Assembly: GCA_963706605.1 (NCBI GenBank)
Contig: OY970165.1
Location: forward strand, 496,001-560,000
Length of the DNA: 64,000 nt
Direction of reading: 5' to 3'
Source: VRUE01 sp963706605
GTDB lineage: Bacteria > Actinomycetota > Thermoleophilia > Solirubrobacterales > 70-9
Part shown: piece by piece, positions 42,604-50,552 of the stretch
How positions within the stretch are numbered: the first letter of the stretch is position 1
How the letters are laid out: each line of letters starts with the position of its first letter
Notes under the pieces: model-generated
Told to the model about the DNA's origin: nothing
The model's input: the letters and a program-made list of their open reading frames with translations, nothing else
Databases searched by the model: none
Translations under genes and position numbers: made by a program

Positions 42604-42629
42604 GACGCAGAAAGTCGGGTGCAGAATAG

Positions 42630-43736
42630 ATGCTGGTTGCAGAGCTTCAGGAGCTTGAGGAGGTAAAAGGGCTGATCCACCGTGGTCAGCAGCTCGGCGT
42701 GCTCACCTTCGGTGACATCGCCTCGGCGGTGTCGGAGGTGGATCTCGACGAGTCCGACGTCGAGGATCTCTACGGGCACATCGAGAAGCAGGGAATCGAG
42801 CTGGTCGAGGACATGGACCCGGCCCAGAAAGCGGCCGCGGACGCGATGCCCGCCGACACCGGCAGGAAAGGACGGCGCCGCTCGAAAGCCGCGCTCGACC
42901 TGAAACCGGACATGACGACCGACTCCCTGCAGCTATTCCTCAAGGACATCGGCAAAGTGCGGCTGCTGACCGCCCAGGAGGAGGTCGAACTGGCGAAGCG
43001 GATCGAGCGCGGCGACCTCGACGCGAAGCAGAAAATGGTCGAGTCCAATCTGCGCCTGGTCGTCTCGATCGCAAAGAACTACCGCAACCAGGGCCTCCCC
43101 TTCCTCGACCTGATCCAGGAGGGAACGTTGGGACTGGTCCGCGCGGCCGAGAAGTTCGACTACCGCAAGGGCTTCAAGTTCTCCACCTACGCGACCTGGT
43201 GGATCCGTCAGGCGATCGCCCGCGCCCTGGCCGACAAGGCACGCACGATTCGCATCCCGGTCCACGTGGTCGAGAAGCTGAACAAGATCGGTCGCGCCGA
43301 GCGCAAGCTGGTCACCGAGCTCGGCCGTGAGCCGACCCCGGAGGAGATCGCCGAGGTGACCGGGATCGACCCCGAGGAGGTCGACTCGATCAAGCGCTCC
43401 GCCCAGGCCCCGGTCTCACTGGAGAAGCCGGTCGGCGACGAGGAGGAGTCGGAGTTCGGCCAGTTCATCGCCGACGAGAAGGCCGAGTCCCCCTTCGACC
43501 GCGCCGCGGACCTGCTGACCAAAGAGGCGCTGAAGGAGGCGCTGGAGAACCTCTCCTACCGCGAGCGCCGCGTGCTGGAGCTGCGCTACGGACTCGGCGG
43601 CGAGCACCCGCGCACGCTGGACGAGGTCGGCCGCACCTTCAACGTCACCCGCGAGCGGATCCGCCAAATCGAGAACCAGAGCCTGAAAAAGCTGCAGCAG
43701 CTGGGCGAAGCGCAGAAACTGCGCGAAGTAACTTGA
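42630..43736 (+). CDS. rpoD: Primary RNA polymerase sigma factor
   Basis: 368-residue group 1 or 2 sigma-70 factor (SigA/RpoD). The N-terminus (LIHRGQQLGVLTFGDIASAVSEVDLDESDVEDLYGHIEKQGIELVED) is a region 1.1-like acidic domain. Region 1.2 is DSLQLFLKDIGKVRLLTAQEEVELAKRIERGD, region 2 is NLRLVVSIAKNYRNQGLPFLDLIQEGTLGLVRAAEKFDYRKGFKFSTYATWWIRQAI, and region 4.2 contains TLDEVGRTFNVTRERIRQIE. All promoter-recognition helices are complete. It is transcribed from a near-consensus promoter through a leader containing a terminator hairpin. Confidence 0.92.
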   Translation: MLVAELQELEEVKGLIHRGQQLGVLTFGDIASAVSEVDLDESDVEDLYGHIEKQGIELVEDMDPAQKAAADAMPADTGRKGRRRSKAALDLKPDMTTDSLQLFLKDIGKVRLLTAQEEVELAKRIERGDLDAKQKMVESNLRLVVSIAKNYRNQGLPFLDLIQEGTLGLVRAAEKFDYRKGFKFSTYATWWIRQAIARALADKARTIRIPVHVVEKLNKIGRAERKLVTELGREPTPEEIAEVTGIDPEEVDSIKRSAQAPVSLEKPVGDEEESEFGQFIADEKAESPFDRAADLLTKEALKEALENLSYRERRVLELRYGLGGEHPRTLDEVGRTFNVTRERIRQIENQSLKKLQQLGEAQKLREVT

Positions 43737-43774
43737 ACTAAGGAGATCGAACATCCCGGCCGATAACGGTTGGG

Positions 43775-44542
43775 ATGTTCGAGATCGACTCAGCGCTGCG
43801 CTCGCTCGTCGAGCAGGGTGGCTCCGACCTGCACGTCAAGGTTGCTGCGCCACCGACGATTCGCCTGCACGGTGAGCTGACGCCGCTGGAGGGTCACGAG
43901 CCGCTCTCCGGCGAGGACACCGAGAAGGCCTTCCACGACATCGCCGAGGTCCGCTCGCTGACCGAGTTCGAGGAAACCGGGGAGGCGGACTTCTCCTACG
44001 CGATCCCGGGCCTCTCCCGCTTCCGCGTCAACACCTTCAAGCAGCGGGGGTCGATTTCGATCGTCTGCCGCGCGATCCCCTTCGAGATCCGCTCCGTCGA
44101 GGACCTGGGCCTGCCCCAGGTCGTCACCGACCTGGCCGAGGAGCAGCGCGGGATCATCCTCGTCACCGGCACCACCGGCTCAGGCAAGTCGACGACGCTG
44201 GCGGCGATGATCGACCACATCAACAGCACCCGCTCCCACCACATCGTCACGCTCGAGGACCCGATCGAGTACCTGCATGAGGACAAAGGCTCGATCGTCA
44301 ACCAGCGCGAGGTCGGCTCCGACACCGAGAGCTTCGCTCGCGCGATGCGCCGCGTCCTGCGCCAAGACCCCGACGTGATCCTGATCGGCGAGATGCGCGA
44401 CGAGGAGACGGTCCGCACTGCGCTGTCAGCGGCGGAGACCGGCCACCTCGTTCTCTCCACGGTCCACACCCTGGACGCGACCGAGACGATCAACCGCATC
44501 ATCGACTTCTTCCCCCCCACCTTCAGCACCAGGCACGGGTGA
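43775..44542 (+). CDS. Second PilT-like ATPase, N-terminal part of a frameshifted gene
   Basis: PilT paralog: N-terminal domain (GGSDLHVKVAAPPTIRLHGELTPL), Walker A GTTGSGKST, Asp box TLEDPIEYLHEDK, Walker B DVILIGEMRDEET and His box GHLVLSTVHTLDA are intact. After IIDFFPP the frame fails in a run of seven C (44512-44518): eight C would read on as HLQHQARVMLASTLRG, the normal family sequence. The gene follows the sigma factor by 38 nt. Seven-C tracts are classic slippage sites, so phase variation and sequencing error are both possible. Confidence 0.85.
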   Translation: MFEIDSALRSLVEQGGSDLHVKVAAPPTIRLHGELTPLEGHEPLSGEDTEKAFHDIAEVRSLTEFEETGEADFSYAIPGLSRFRVNTFKQRGSISIVCRAIPFEIRSVEDLGLPQVVTDLAEEQRGIILVTGTTGSGKSTTLAAMIDHINSTRSHHIVTLEDPIEYLHEDKGSIVNQREVGSDTESFARAMRRVLRQDPDVILIGEMRDEETVRTALSAAETGHLVLSTVHTLDATETINRIIDFFPPTFSTRHG

Positions 44543-44892
44543 TGCTGGCCTCAACCCTGAGGGGCGCGATCGCCCAGCGGCTCGTGCCTGACGTCAGCGG
44601 CGAGGGTCGCGTCCCCGCCTCCGAGGTGCTCGTCGTCACCGGCCGCGTCCAAGACCTGATCCTCAACCCGGACGAGACCGGCAAGATCACCGAGGTGATC
44701 GCCGAGGGCGAGTACTACGGCATGCGCACCTTCGACCAGTCGCTGCTCGGCTACGTGATGGAGGGCAGGGTGGCGGAGCAGGTAGCCCTTGACTACGCCT
44801 CCAGCCCGCACGACTTCAAGTTGATGCTGGCGGCGGGTGGACAGCGAGCCAGCGGCATCGAGCAGCTGGCAGGCCAAGGCACCGCTGACTGA
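44539..44892 (+). CDS. Second PilT-like ATPase, C-terminal part
   Basis: Continuation of the PilT-like ATPase in the other frame: LASTLRGAIAQRLVPDVSGEGRVPASEVLVVTGRVQDLILN is the conserved PilT C-terminal subdomain, followed by the MRTFDQSL motif. It overlaps the N-terminal part by 4 nt (ATGA), so low-level translation by reinitiation could make it as a separate polypeptide, but a split PilT would not be expected to work as a motor. A one-base repair gives a normal-length protein of about 370 residues. Confidence 0.8.
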   Translation: MMLASTLRGAIAQRLVPDVSGEGRVPASEVLVVTGRVQDLILNPDETGKITEVIAEGEYYGMRTFDQSLLGYVMEGRVAEQVALDYASSPHDFKLMLAAGGQRASGIEQLAGQGTAD

Positions 44893-44924
44893 CTGCCGGC
44901 CCGTGGTTCCGCTACGGATGCAGC

Positions 44925-44963
44925 GTCGCTCCCGAGCGGCATGCGCTCGGGAGCGACCTTATT
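44925..44963 (+). terminator. Intrinsic terminator after pilT2
   Basis: 14-bp arms GTCGCTCCCGAGCG/CGCTCGGGAGCGAC with a 5-nt loop, followed by CTTATTT on the plus strand. Confidence 0.85.
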
Positions 44964-44988
44964 TAGCTTCAGATGTGACGGGAGCTCA

Positions 44989-45939
44989 TCACGCTTTCAC
45001 AGCCCAGGTGCCGAATACAGTGGAACCGGTTCCAACCAGGAACAGGCCAATACCCGTAGTTGACGATCCTTCGGCTAAGAAACTCGAGTTGGTGGGGTTC
45101 TGGAAAGCCCTGCTGATCAGTGACCCTCCCCTCACAAACCCGAGATAGGCACATAGCGAGCCCGCCGCGGCGCGCGGATTCGCAGCGGTGCCCGCGGGAG
45201 TCAGAGCGGCACCACACTCGGTCGGGTCGACTTCTTCAGGTTCTTCCGTTATTGCGTTGAGGATCAGTTCTTTCCCATTTGGCAGGATGAGGTGGGCGTG
45301 ACCCGAGGCGACCGCCGTCGCAAGTGGAATCGAGAAGGGGAGCGACACCCAGGCTTCACCTTCGATAAAGGCAGCCGCCCAGGAACCCGTCTCAGTTTTG
45401 CCTGACGGAAGCGTATCGGTGAACCCCGTCTGCCCGTTGCAGGCGAAGGTTTTGGTGACGGAGCCTTCCTGATGGAAGCTAGCGCCACCGAGCCCACTGC
45501 AATTGCCAGTGCCAGTGTTCTCCGTTTCGGTAAGCATGCTTTTGCCATTGGTTCCATTGGTGCCGTTAGTGCCATTGCAAGCAACGGTCGTATTCGCGCC
45601 AACGAACTCCACCCCGCCCGCGTTGCAACCTTTTTGAGTGCCGGCAAATGCGGTGCCGACGGGGCTGATGCCGTCTTTCCCAGGGGCGCCCGGGCTGCCC
45701 GGGGAGCCGTCTTTCCCGGCGGACCCTACGGGGCCCTGGACTCCCTGAATTCCCTGAATTCCTTGTTTGCCCTGCTTGCCCCGCTTGCCCCGAGGCCCTG
45801 GAGGCCCAGGTGGACCGGCCTTGGATGCAGTCGCCTTACCGCCACCGTTGTTGGTTGCGGCATAGGCGCCGCCGAACAGTGCAAAAACAAGGGCAATGAC
45901 AGAGATAACCCCTGGTATGCCGAATTTACTTCGAAGCAC
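44989..45939 (-). CDS. Exported collagen-like protein
   Basis: 316 residues. Signal peptide or signal anchor FGIPGVISVIALVFALFGGAYA, then a Thr/Lys linker, about 17 Gly-X-Y triplets (AGPPGPPGPRGKRGKQGKQG, GIQGIQGVQGPVGSAG, GSPGSPGAPG) and a 200-residue C-terminal domain with Cys residues and Asn-Gly-Thr repeats. The triplets should form a short trimeric collagen helix and the C-terminal domain a trimerising head, as in BclA-like proteins. GTG start with a GGGGAGGGG ribosome site; an ATG-free longer frame was rejected. Likely a surface fibre or adhesin. Confidence 0.8.
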   Translation of the reverse strand: MLRSKFGIPGVISVIALVFALFGGAYAATNNGGGKATASKAGPPGPPGPRGKRGKQGKQGIQGIQGVQGPVGSAGKDGSPGSPGAPGKDGISPVGTAFAGTQKGCNAGGVEFVGANTTVACNGTNGTNGTNGKSMLTETENTGTGNCSGLGGASFHQEGSVTKTFACNGQTGFTDTLPSGKTETGSWAAAFIEGEAWVSLPFSIPLATAVASGHAHLILPNGKELILNAITEEPEEVDPTECGAALTPAGTAANPRAAAGSLCAYLGFVRGGSLISRAFQNPTNSSFLAEGSSTTGIGLFLVGTGSTVFGTWAVKA

Positions 45940-45971
45940 GTTTCCCCTCCCCAATTTTAAGTACAGGCTAA

Positions 45972-45993
45972 GAACCGACACCACGCGTCGGTT
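45972..45993 (-). terminator. Possible weak terminator or leader hairpin
   Basis: AACCGAC/GTCGGTT arms with a 7-nt loop between the methyltransferase end and the collagen-like gene. The following run is poor in T, so it may be a leader structure instead. Confidence 0.3.
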
Positions 45994-46054
45994 TGGGTAA
46001 CCATACTCCAGTCTAGATAAACTGTGTGGTTTTTATTGGTAAACGTGCTGGAGG

Positions 46055-46819
46055 CTATGCCTTGCGGCCCTCGACGAAGACCTCGTACTGATTGTCCCTG
46101 GGCATGCGGGGCTTGCCGCTGCCGCTGAAGACGTTGGCCAGGCGCATGCCGACCGACTCGTAGAGGTCGGTGAGTTCCGCGGCTGAGTAGAGGCGTTGAC
46201 GAAAGGGGATCGGCTCGAACTTCTCGAACAGCTCGCCGATCCGGATCGGCACGGTCGCCCCTTCCAGGTAGCGGGTCTCACCGTTCCAGCGATGGTCGAT
46301 GAGTTCCACCGTCGCCTCGCCGGCGAGCCAAGTCTTCTGCGGCAGGTGCTTTTCGGCGTGGAGGACGTTGGGGAGCTGCATCAGATGCCCACCGCCCGAG
46401 CGCAGCACCTGTGAGACCACCTCGAAGGTGCGGTAGTTCTCCTCGTCGGTCTCGAAGTAGCCGACGGCGCCGTCGTTGAGGCTCAGCACCAGGTCGAACT
46501 CACCCTCGAGATCGAGCTCGCGCAGATCGGCCTGGACGAAGGAGATCTCGAGCGACTGAGCTTCGGTCTCCCGCTCGGCCATCTCGAGCAGCTCTGCCGA
46601 GATGTCGACCCCGACGACGGAGAAGCCCCTGCGGCTCAGCTCATGCGAGTGGCGACCGATGCCGCAGGCGAGATCGAGCACCCGCTCGGACCCCTGCGGC
46701 TTCAGCATCGCGAGGGCGCGGTCCACTTCGGCGACGGTCCTGTCCGCCCACGGCATCTTTGCCGTCTCAGGCGGGAACCCGGAGCGATACCAGTCGGGCG
46801 GAACCTCGACCTGGGTCAC
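46055..46819 (-). CDS. Class I SAM methyltransferase of the HipA module (copy 1)
   Basis: 254 residues. The N-terminus PPDWYRSGFPPE is shared with copy 2 (VDWYRTSFSPN). Motif I is VLDLACGIGRHSHELSRRGFSVVGVDIS, motif post-I ADLRELDLEGEFDLVLSLNDGAVGYFETDEENYRTF, then MQLPNVLHAEKHLP and a beta-strand-rich C-terminus. This is the ubiE/Methyltransf_25-like fold. GTG start with GGGGGGAT. It is divergent from the first HipA-like kinase across a 170-bp AT-rich gap. Substrate unknown; the paralogous pairing with HipA kinases suggests a linked role. Confidence 0.85.
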   Translation of the reverse strand: MTQVEVPPDWYRSGFPPETAKMPWADRTVAEVDRALAMLKPQGSERVLDLACGIGRHSHELSRRGFSVVGVDISAELLEMAERETEAQSLEISFVQADLRELDLEGEFDLVLSLNDGAVGYFETDEENYRTFEVVSQVLRSGGGHLMQLPNVLHAEKHLPQKTWLAGEATVELIDHRWNGETRYLEGATVPIRIGELFEKFEPIPFRQRLYSAAELTDLYESVGMRLANVFSGSGKPRMPRDNQYEVFVEGRKA

Positions 46820-46829
46820 CGGATCCCCC

Positions 46830-46989
46830 CGCAGCGCAGCATCAGCGTTGGCCTAATTAGTCCCATTGATCAATATTATTATATGGCCTGCCGTCATGCA
46901 GAGGTCCCTCGCCGACCGGCGCCCCTGAACCATTCGGTTTAGTTTCTTCGTATCAGTGGGTACCGGGACACGATCTGCAAGGAACCTCA
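46830..46989. promoter_or_regulatory. Divergent control region between methyltransferase 1 and HipA 1
   Basis: Unusually AT-rich for the window, with ATTGATCAAT and AATATTATTATAT (46867-46884). Closer to hipA1, GGTTTAGTTTCTTCG (46936-46950) and TACCGGGA match GGTCTAGTTTGTTTG and GACCGGGA upstream of hipA2, so the two kinase promoters share a common origin and perhaps a common regulator. Confidence 0.5.
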
Positions 46990-48240
46990 ATGAGTCTCGA
47001 CGTCTATCTTTACGGCGCGCTGATCGGACAGCTCCTGCCCCTCGGAGGCAACGAGTACCAGCTGGCCTATGCCACCGAGCGGGTCGAGGGGTTCGGCGAA
47101 GGAGGCGCCGTGCTCAGCAACGCCCTCCCCGGCAGCGCCGAGCCCTACAGCGCCGATGCGACCTGTGCCTACGTCGAGGGCCTGCTGCCCTCCGGAACGC
47201 GCCGGGAGAGGATCGCCACGGAGCTCGGCCTCGACCCGCAGGACGGCTACGGGCTGATCGCCGAGCTCGGCCGTGACTGCCCGGGCGCCGTCACCTTCCT
47301 CCCCGACCCGGCCCCGGAGACCGACGCCGCGGGGAACACCTGGCTCAGCGAGGGCGAGCTGGAGGAGCTGCTGACGGCGGAGCCGGCCCGGCTCTTCGAC
47401 TCGAACGGCGAGGCGCGGATGCGCTTCGCCCTCGCCGGGCTGCGTCACAAGCTCAGCCTGGTGCGCGAGGAGAGGGGTGGGCGCTGGGCCTGGCCCACGC
47501 ACGACGCGCCGAGCACCCACATCCTCAAGCCCGAGAGCGACCGGTACCCGGATCTGATCGCCAACGAGATGTTCTGCACAACGGTGGCCCGCGAGGTGGG
47601 GCTCTGGGTTGCCCCGACGGCGGTCGAGACGATCGCGGGGAGGCGCTGCCTCGTCTCCGAACGCTTCGACCGTGGGACCGAGGACGGCGAGACGGAGCGG
47701 TTCCACCAGGAGACCTTCGCCCAGGCGCTCGGCTTTCCACCCGGCGCACAGGCGGGCGGCGAGGAGGCCGAGGGCCCGAGCTTCGCCGAATCGTCGGGCC
47801 TCCTGCGGGCGACCGGAGAAGAGGAGGTCGTGACCGTCCTGCTGGCCGCCGGCCTCCTCAACTACCTGCTCGGCAACGGCGATGCGCACGGCGAGAACTT
47901 CGGCATGCTGTTCGCCTACGAGGGGCCGATGATGGCGCCGGTTTGCGACATCGCCTCAACCGCCGTCTACGACGACCCCACGCACACGGGGATGACGATC
48001 GCAGCCGACCACACCGAAGCCGCGTCGATGGGGGATCTGGCCACGGTCGCCGAGGAATGCGGCGTCAGCATCGACCATTGCCGCAACGTGGCGGGCAACA
48101 TGGCAGAGCGGGTGAGCGGTGCGCTCCTGCCGGTGATCGAACGGGCGAAGGGCGAGGGCTGGGACGCGCCGGTCATCGAGGACATCACGAAGATCGCCGC
48201 CGAGCGCTGCCTTGCCCTCAGCCAGGAGGTTCAGGCCTGA
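46990..48240 (+). CDS. HipA-like Ser/Thr kinase, intact active site
   Basis: 416-residue HipA-family kinase. The N-terminal coupling domain (SLDVYLYGALIGQLL, YVEGLLPSGTRRERIATELGL) precedes the kinase core: nucleotide loop AGLRHKLSL, THILKP with the ATP-binding Lys, NEMFCT, VSERFDR, catalytic loop GNGDAHGEN (Asp298, Asn303) and metal-binding Asp320 in PVCDIAS. HipA toxins phosphorylate targets such as GltX. No HipB antitoxin gene is beside it; the neighbours are two related methyltransferases. AAGGAA precedes the ATG. Its 3' end overlaps methyltransferase 2 by 23 nt. Confidence 0.88.
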   Translation: MSLDVYLYGALIGQLLPLGGNEYQLAYATERVEGFGEGGAVLSNALPGSAEPYSADATCAYVEGLLPSGTRRERIATELGLDPQDGYGLIAELGRDCPGAVTFLPDPAPETDAAGNTWLSEGELEELLTAEPARLFDSNGEARMRFALAGLRHKLSLVREERGGRWAWPTHDAPSTHILKPESDRYPDLIANEMFCTTVAREVGLWVAPTAVETIAGRRCLVSERFDRGTEDGETERFHQETFAQALGFPPGAQAGGEEAEGPSFAESSGLLRATGEEEVVTVLLAAGLLNYLLGNGDAHGENFGMLFAYEGPMMAPVCDIASTAVYDDPTHTGMTIAADHTEAASMGDLATVAEECGVSIDHCRNVAGNMAERVSGALLPVIERAKGEGWDAPVIEDITKIAAERCLALSQEVQA

Positions 48241-49009
48241 GCTCGGTCTCCCGGACTCGAGCCTCGACGTAGATCTCCTGCTGGACCTCCGTCGGGACGC
48301 AGCGGGCGCCGTCCTCGTCGAAGACGTCGGCCAGGCGGAGGCCCACGGACTCGAACACCTCCGCCAGCTCCTCGATCGAGTAGAGCCGGCGCTGGAAGGG
48401 GACCGGCTCGGCGATCTCTCGGGGCTCGCAGGCAAGGTAGGAGGTTCGGGTGCCGTCGATGCGGCGAGTCGCCTCGTTCCAGAACTGCTCGATCACCTCT
48501 TCCGCCTCGCTCTCCGCGATCGAGACCCTCTCCGGCAGGTGCGCTTCGACGTGGAGGACGTTCGGAATCTGCATCAGGAGCCGCCCGCTTGGGCGCAGCG
48601 CCCGCGCGGCCCTCTCGAAGGCACGCAGGTTCTCCTCGTCGAAGTCGAAGTGTTCAAAGGCGCCACCGCCCAGGCTCAGCACCAGGTCGAACTCCTGCTC
48701 GAAGTCGAGGTAGCGAGGGTCCTCTTCGACGAAGTACGGCCAGAGGTCTTCCATCTCCGCTTCACATCCCGCCACCTCCAGCAGGTCGCCGCGGATATCC
48801 ACACCGATGACGTCAAAGCCCCTGCGGCTCAGCTCAAGCGAGCGCCGCCCGGTCGCGCAGGCCAAATCGAGGACGCGCTCGCCCCCGTCGGGCTCCAGCA
48901 TCGCGAGGGCGAGCCCCACCTTCTCCTCCCCTCCCTCCTCCCAGTACAGCGAGTGGAAGTTGGGAGAGAAGCTGGTGCGATACCAGTCGACTGGAACTCC
49001 CATGCCCAT
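48218..49009 (-). CDS. Class I SAM methyltransferase of the HipA module (copy 2)
   Basis: 263 residues, paralogous to copy 1. Motif I VLDLACATGRRSLELSRRGFDVIGVDIR and the downstream LVLSLGGGAFEHFDFDEENLRAFE and MQIPNVLHVEAHLPE blocks align closely. In motif I, Gly is replaced by Ala (ACATGR), which still permits SAM binding. It follows hipA2 on the same strand by 60 nt, a spacing consistent with an operon; that gap contains AAGATCAAAGAGATCTT, a small inverted repeat. Substrate unknown. Confidence 0.85.
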   Translation of the reverse strand: MGMGVPVDWYRTSFSPNFHSLYWEEGGEEKVGLALAMLEPDGGERVLDLACATGRRSLELSRRGFDVIGVDIRGDLLEVAGCEAEMEDLWPYFVEEDPRYLDFEQEFDLVLSLGGGAFEHFDFDEENLRAFERAARALRPSGRLLMQIPNVLHVEAHLPERVSIAESEAEEVIEQFWNEATRRIDGTRTSYLACEPREIAEPVPFQRRLYSIEELAEVFESVGLRLADVFDEDGARCVPTEVQQEIYVEARVRETELRPEPPG

Positions 49010-49069
49010 AAAAGATCAAAGAGATCTTAATGCTTCAATAACCGCAATGCAAACGGGGTCGGCGGTCCC

Positions 49070-50338
49070 TCAGCCGGGCGCCCCGGGGGGCTTGAGGATC
49101 TGGACTTCATCGCGGATTGATTCAAGGCAACCGAAGACCCGCATCAGGACTTCGTCGATGACGGGCTCATACCAACCCTCCGCCTTGGCGCGGGTTGCGA
49201 CGCGGCCGAGCGCTTTGCAGAGGCCGCCGATGGTCTCGATCGCCATCAGGACGGAGGGTTCGAGCGCGTAGTCGCATTCGATCGCCACCCGCGCCAGCCC
49301 GACCAGGCAGGAGTTGCGATGGACAAGCTCCTCGAGCGATACCGGTTCGGCCGGGTCCTCGTAGACGGCCATCGAGACGATGTCGTAGAACGGCGCCAGC
49401 AGCGGCCCGTCGGCGGTGTAGAGGAGGCCTGAATCCTTGCCGTGTACTTCGTCTCGACAGCCGATCAGGAAACGGCAATAGGCGAAGGTGAAGAGGGATC
49501 TGATGCTGTCCTCTTCGCCGATCGCCGTCAACAGCTCGCGCGATTCGGCATAGCCCGGGCCGGTGCCCTCGAGATCATCCGGCAGATAGCCGAGCGCCTG
49601 AGCAAAGCTCTCCTGGTGCAGCCGCTCGGCGCCGGCGCCCTCACCCCAGCGGTCGAAGCGCTTGGACACGAGGCAGGGCCGTCCGGCGATCGTCTCCAGC
49701 TCGGTGTGGGTGACCGGCAGCCCCATTTCCCTCAACGCCATCGTGCAGGCCATCTCGTTGACCGCAAAGTCGACGCAGCCCTCCTCCACGGGCTTGACGA
49801 TATGGGTGCTGGGGGCGCCCGGCTCGGGCCATGCCCAGCGATCCTCCTCTTCATCCCGAATCAAGGCGAGCTTGTGGCGTTCGCCCGGCAGCGTGAATCG
49901 CATCCGCCGCTCGCAGTCCGGGTCGAAGAGCGCCTCCGGCTCCTCCCCCGTCAGCTCTTCCAGCTCGGCCTCGTCGAGCCACTCCAGCGAGCCGGGGTCC
50001 CGTGGCTCCGGCGCCCGCCCCTTGGGCAGGAAGACGGCCGCGCCCGGGCAGTCGCGGCCGAGCTCGGCGATCAGGGCGTAACCGTCGCGGGAATCGACGC
50101 CAAGCCGGCGCGCGATCTCCTCCCGGCGCTCTCCTTCGGGCAGCAGGCCCTCGACGTAAGGCCGGGTCTCCGCCGGGCCGTAGGGCTCGGCCCGCACCGG
50201 GAGCGAGTAGCTGAGCAGCGGCATGCCCACGGTCTTCTCCTCGACCAGCTCGGGCGCATAGGCGAACCCGTATTCACCCCCTCCGCCCGGATGGAGCGCA
50301 CCGATCCGCTTCCCACTTAGGTAGACGTCAAGGCTCAA
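49070..50338 (-). CDS. HipA-like kinase paralog with altered catalytic loop
   Basis: 422 residues, aligned along its length with the first HipA (SLDVYLSGKRIGALH, YVEGLLPEGERREEIARRLGV, GERHKLALI, THIVKP, VSKRFDR, HQESFAQALGY). The catalytic loop reads GCRDEVHGKDSG instead of GNGDAHGEN: Asn is Cys, one residue is inserted after Asp296, and the metal-binding Asn is Asp. The later Asp (FYDIVS) is kept. It may be a weak kinase or a pseudokinase, possibly regulating the active copy. TTG start with GGGGGA; earlier codons look non-coding. Confidence 0.8.
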   Translation of the reverse strand: MSLDVYLSGKRIGALHPGGGGEYGFAYAPELVEEKTVGMPLLSYSLPVRAEPYGPAETRPYVEGLLPEGERREEIARRLGVDSRDGYALIAELGRDCPGAAVFLPKGRAPEPRDPGSLEWLDEAELEELTGEEPEALFDPDCERRMRFTLPGERHKLALIRDEEEDRWAWPEPGAPSTHIVKPVEEGCVDFAVNEMACTMALREMGLPVTHTELETIAGRPCLVSKRFDRWGEGAGAERLHQESFAQALGYLPDDLEGTGPGYAESRELLTAIGEEDSIRSLFTFAYCRFLIGCRDEVHGKDSGLLYTADGPLLAPFYDIVSMAVYEDPAEPVSLEELVHRNSCLVGLARVAIECDYALEPSVLMAIETIGGLCKALGRVATRAKAEGWYEPVIDEVLMRVFGCLESIRDEVQILKPPGAPG

Positions 50339-50552
50339 CTGGGTCCCCCACAAGTTGCTTCCCGGTCTCCTTTGGTCCAAACAAACTAGACCCAATCGCC
50401 GCACACCGCATCGCGACCTGGCCGAATGGCTGCTCGCGGTCCTCCTACTCGGCCGAGACCCGCCGCTCCCCACCGTTGCCAGGCGCAACCCTGCTTGGAG
50501 CTAGGATCAGCCGATCCGGCCCAACCGGGGCCACGCAACTGGGAGGAAAAGC

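Noticed and set aside
42604..42630. TTGACG-N17-AATAGA as the sigma-factor promoter
   Set aside because: It would start RNA inside the coding region, and residues before any later start belong to the conserved region 1.1.
45700..45830. CRISPR-like array from the short repeats
   Set aside because: The repetition is the Gly-X-Y coding pattern of the collagen-like protein, with no fixed spacer length.
46860..46890. AT-rich palindromic stretch as a mobile-element end
   Set aside because: No inverted partner or transposase nearby; a divergent promoter explains it better.
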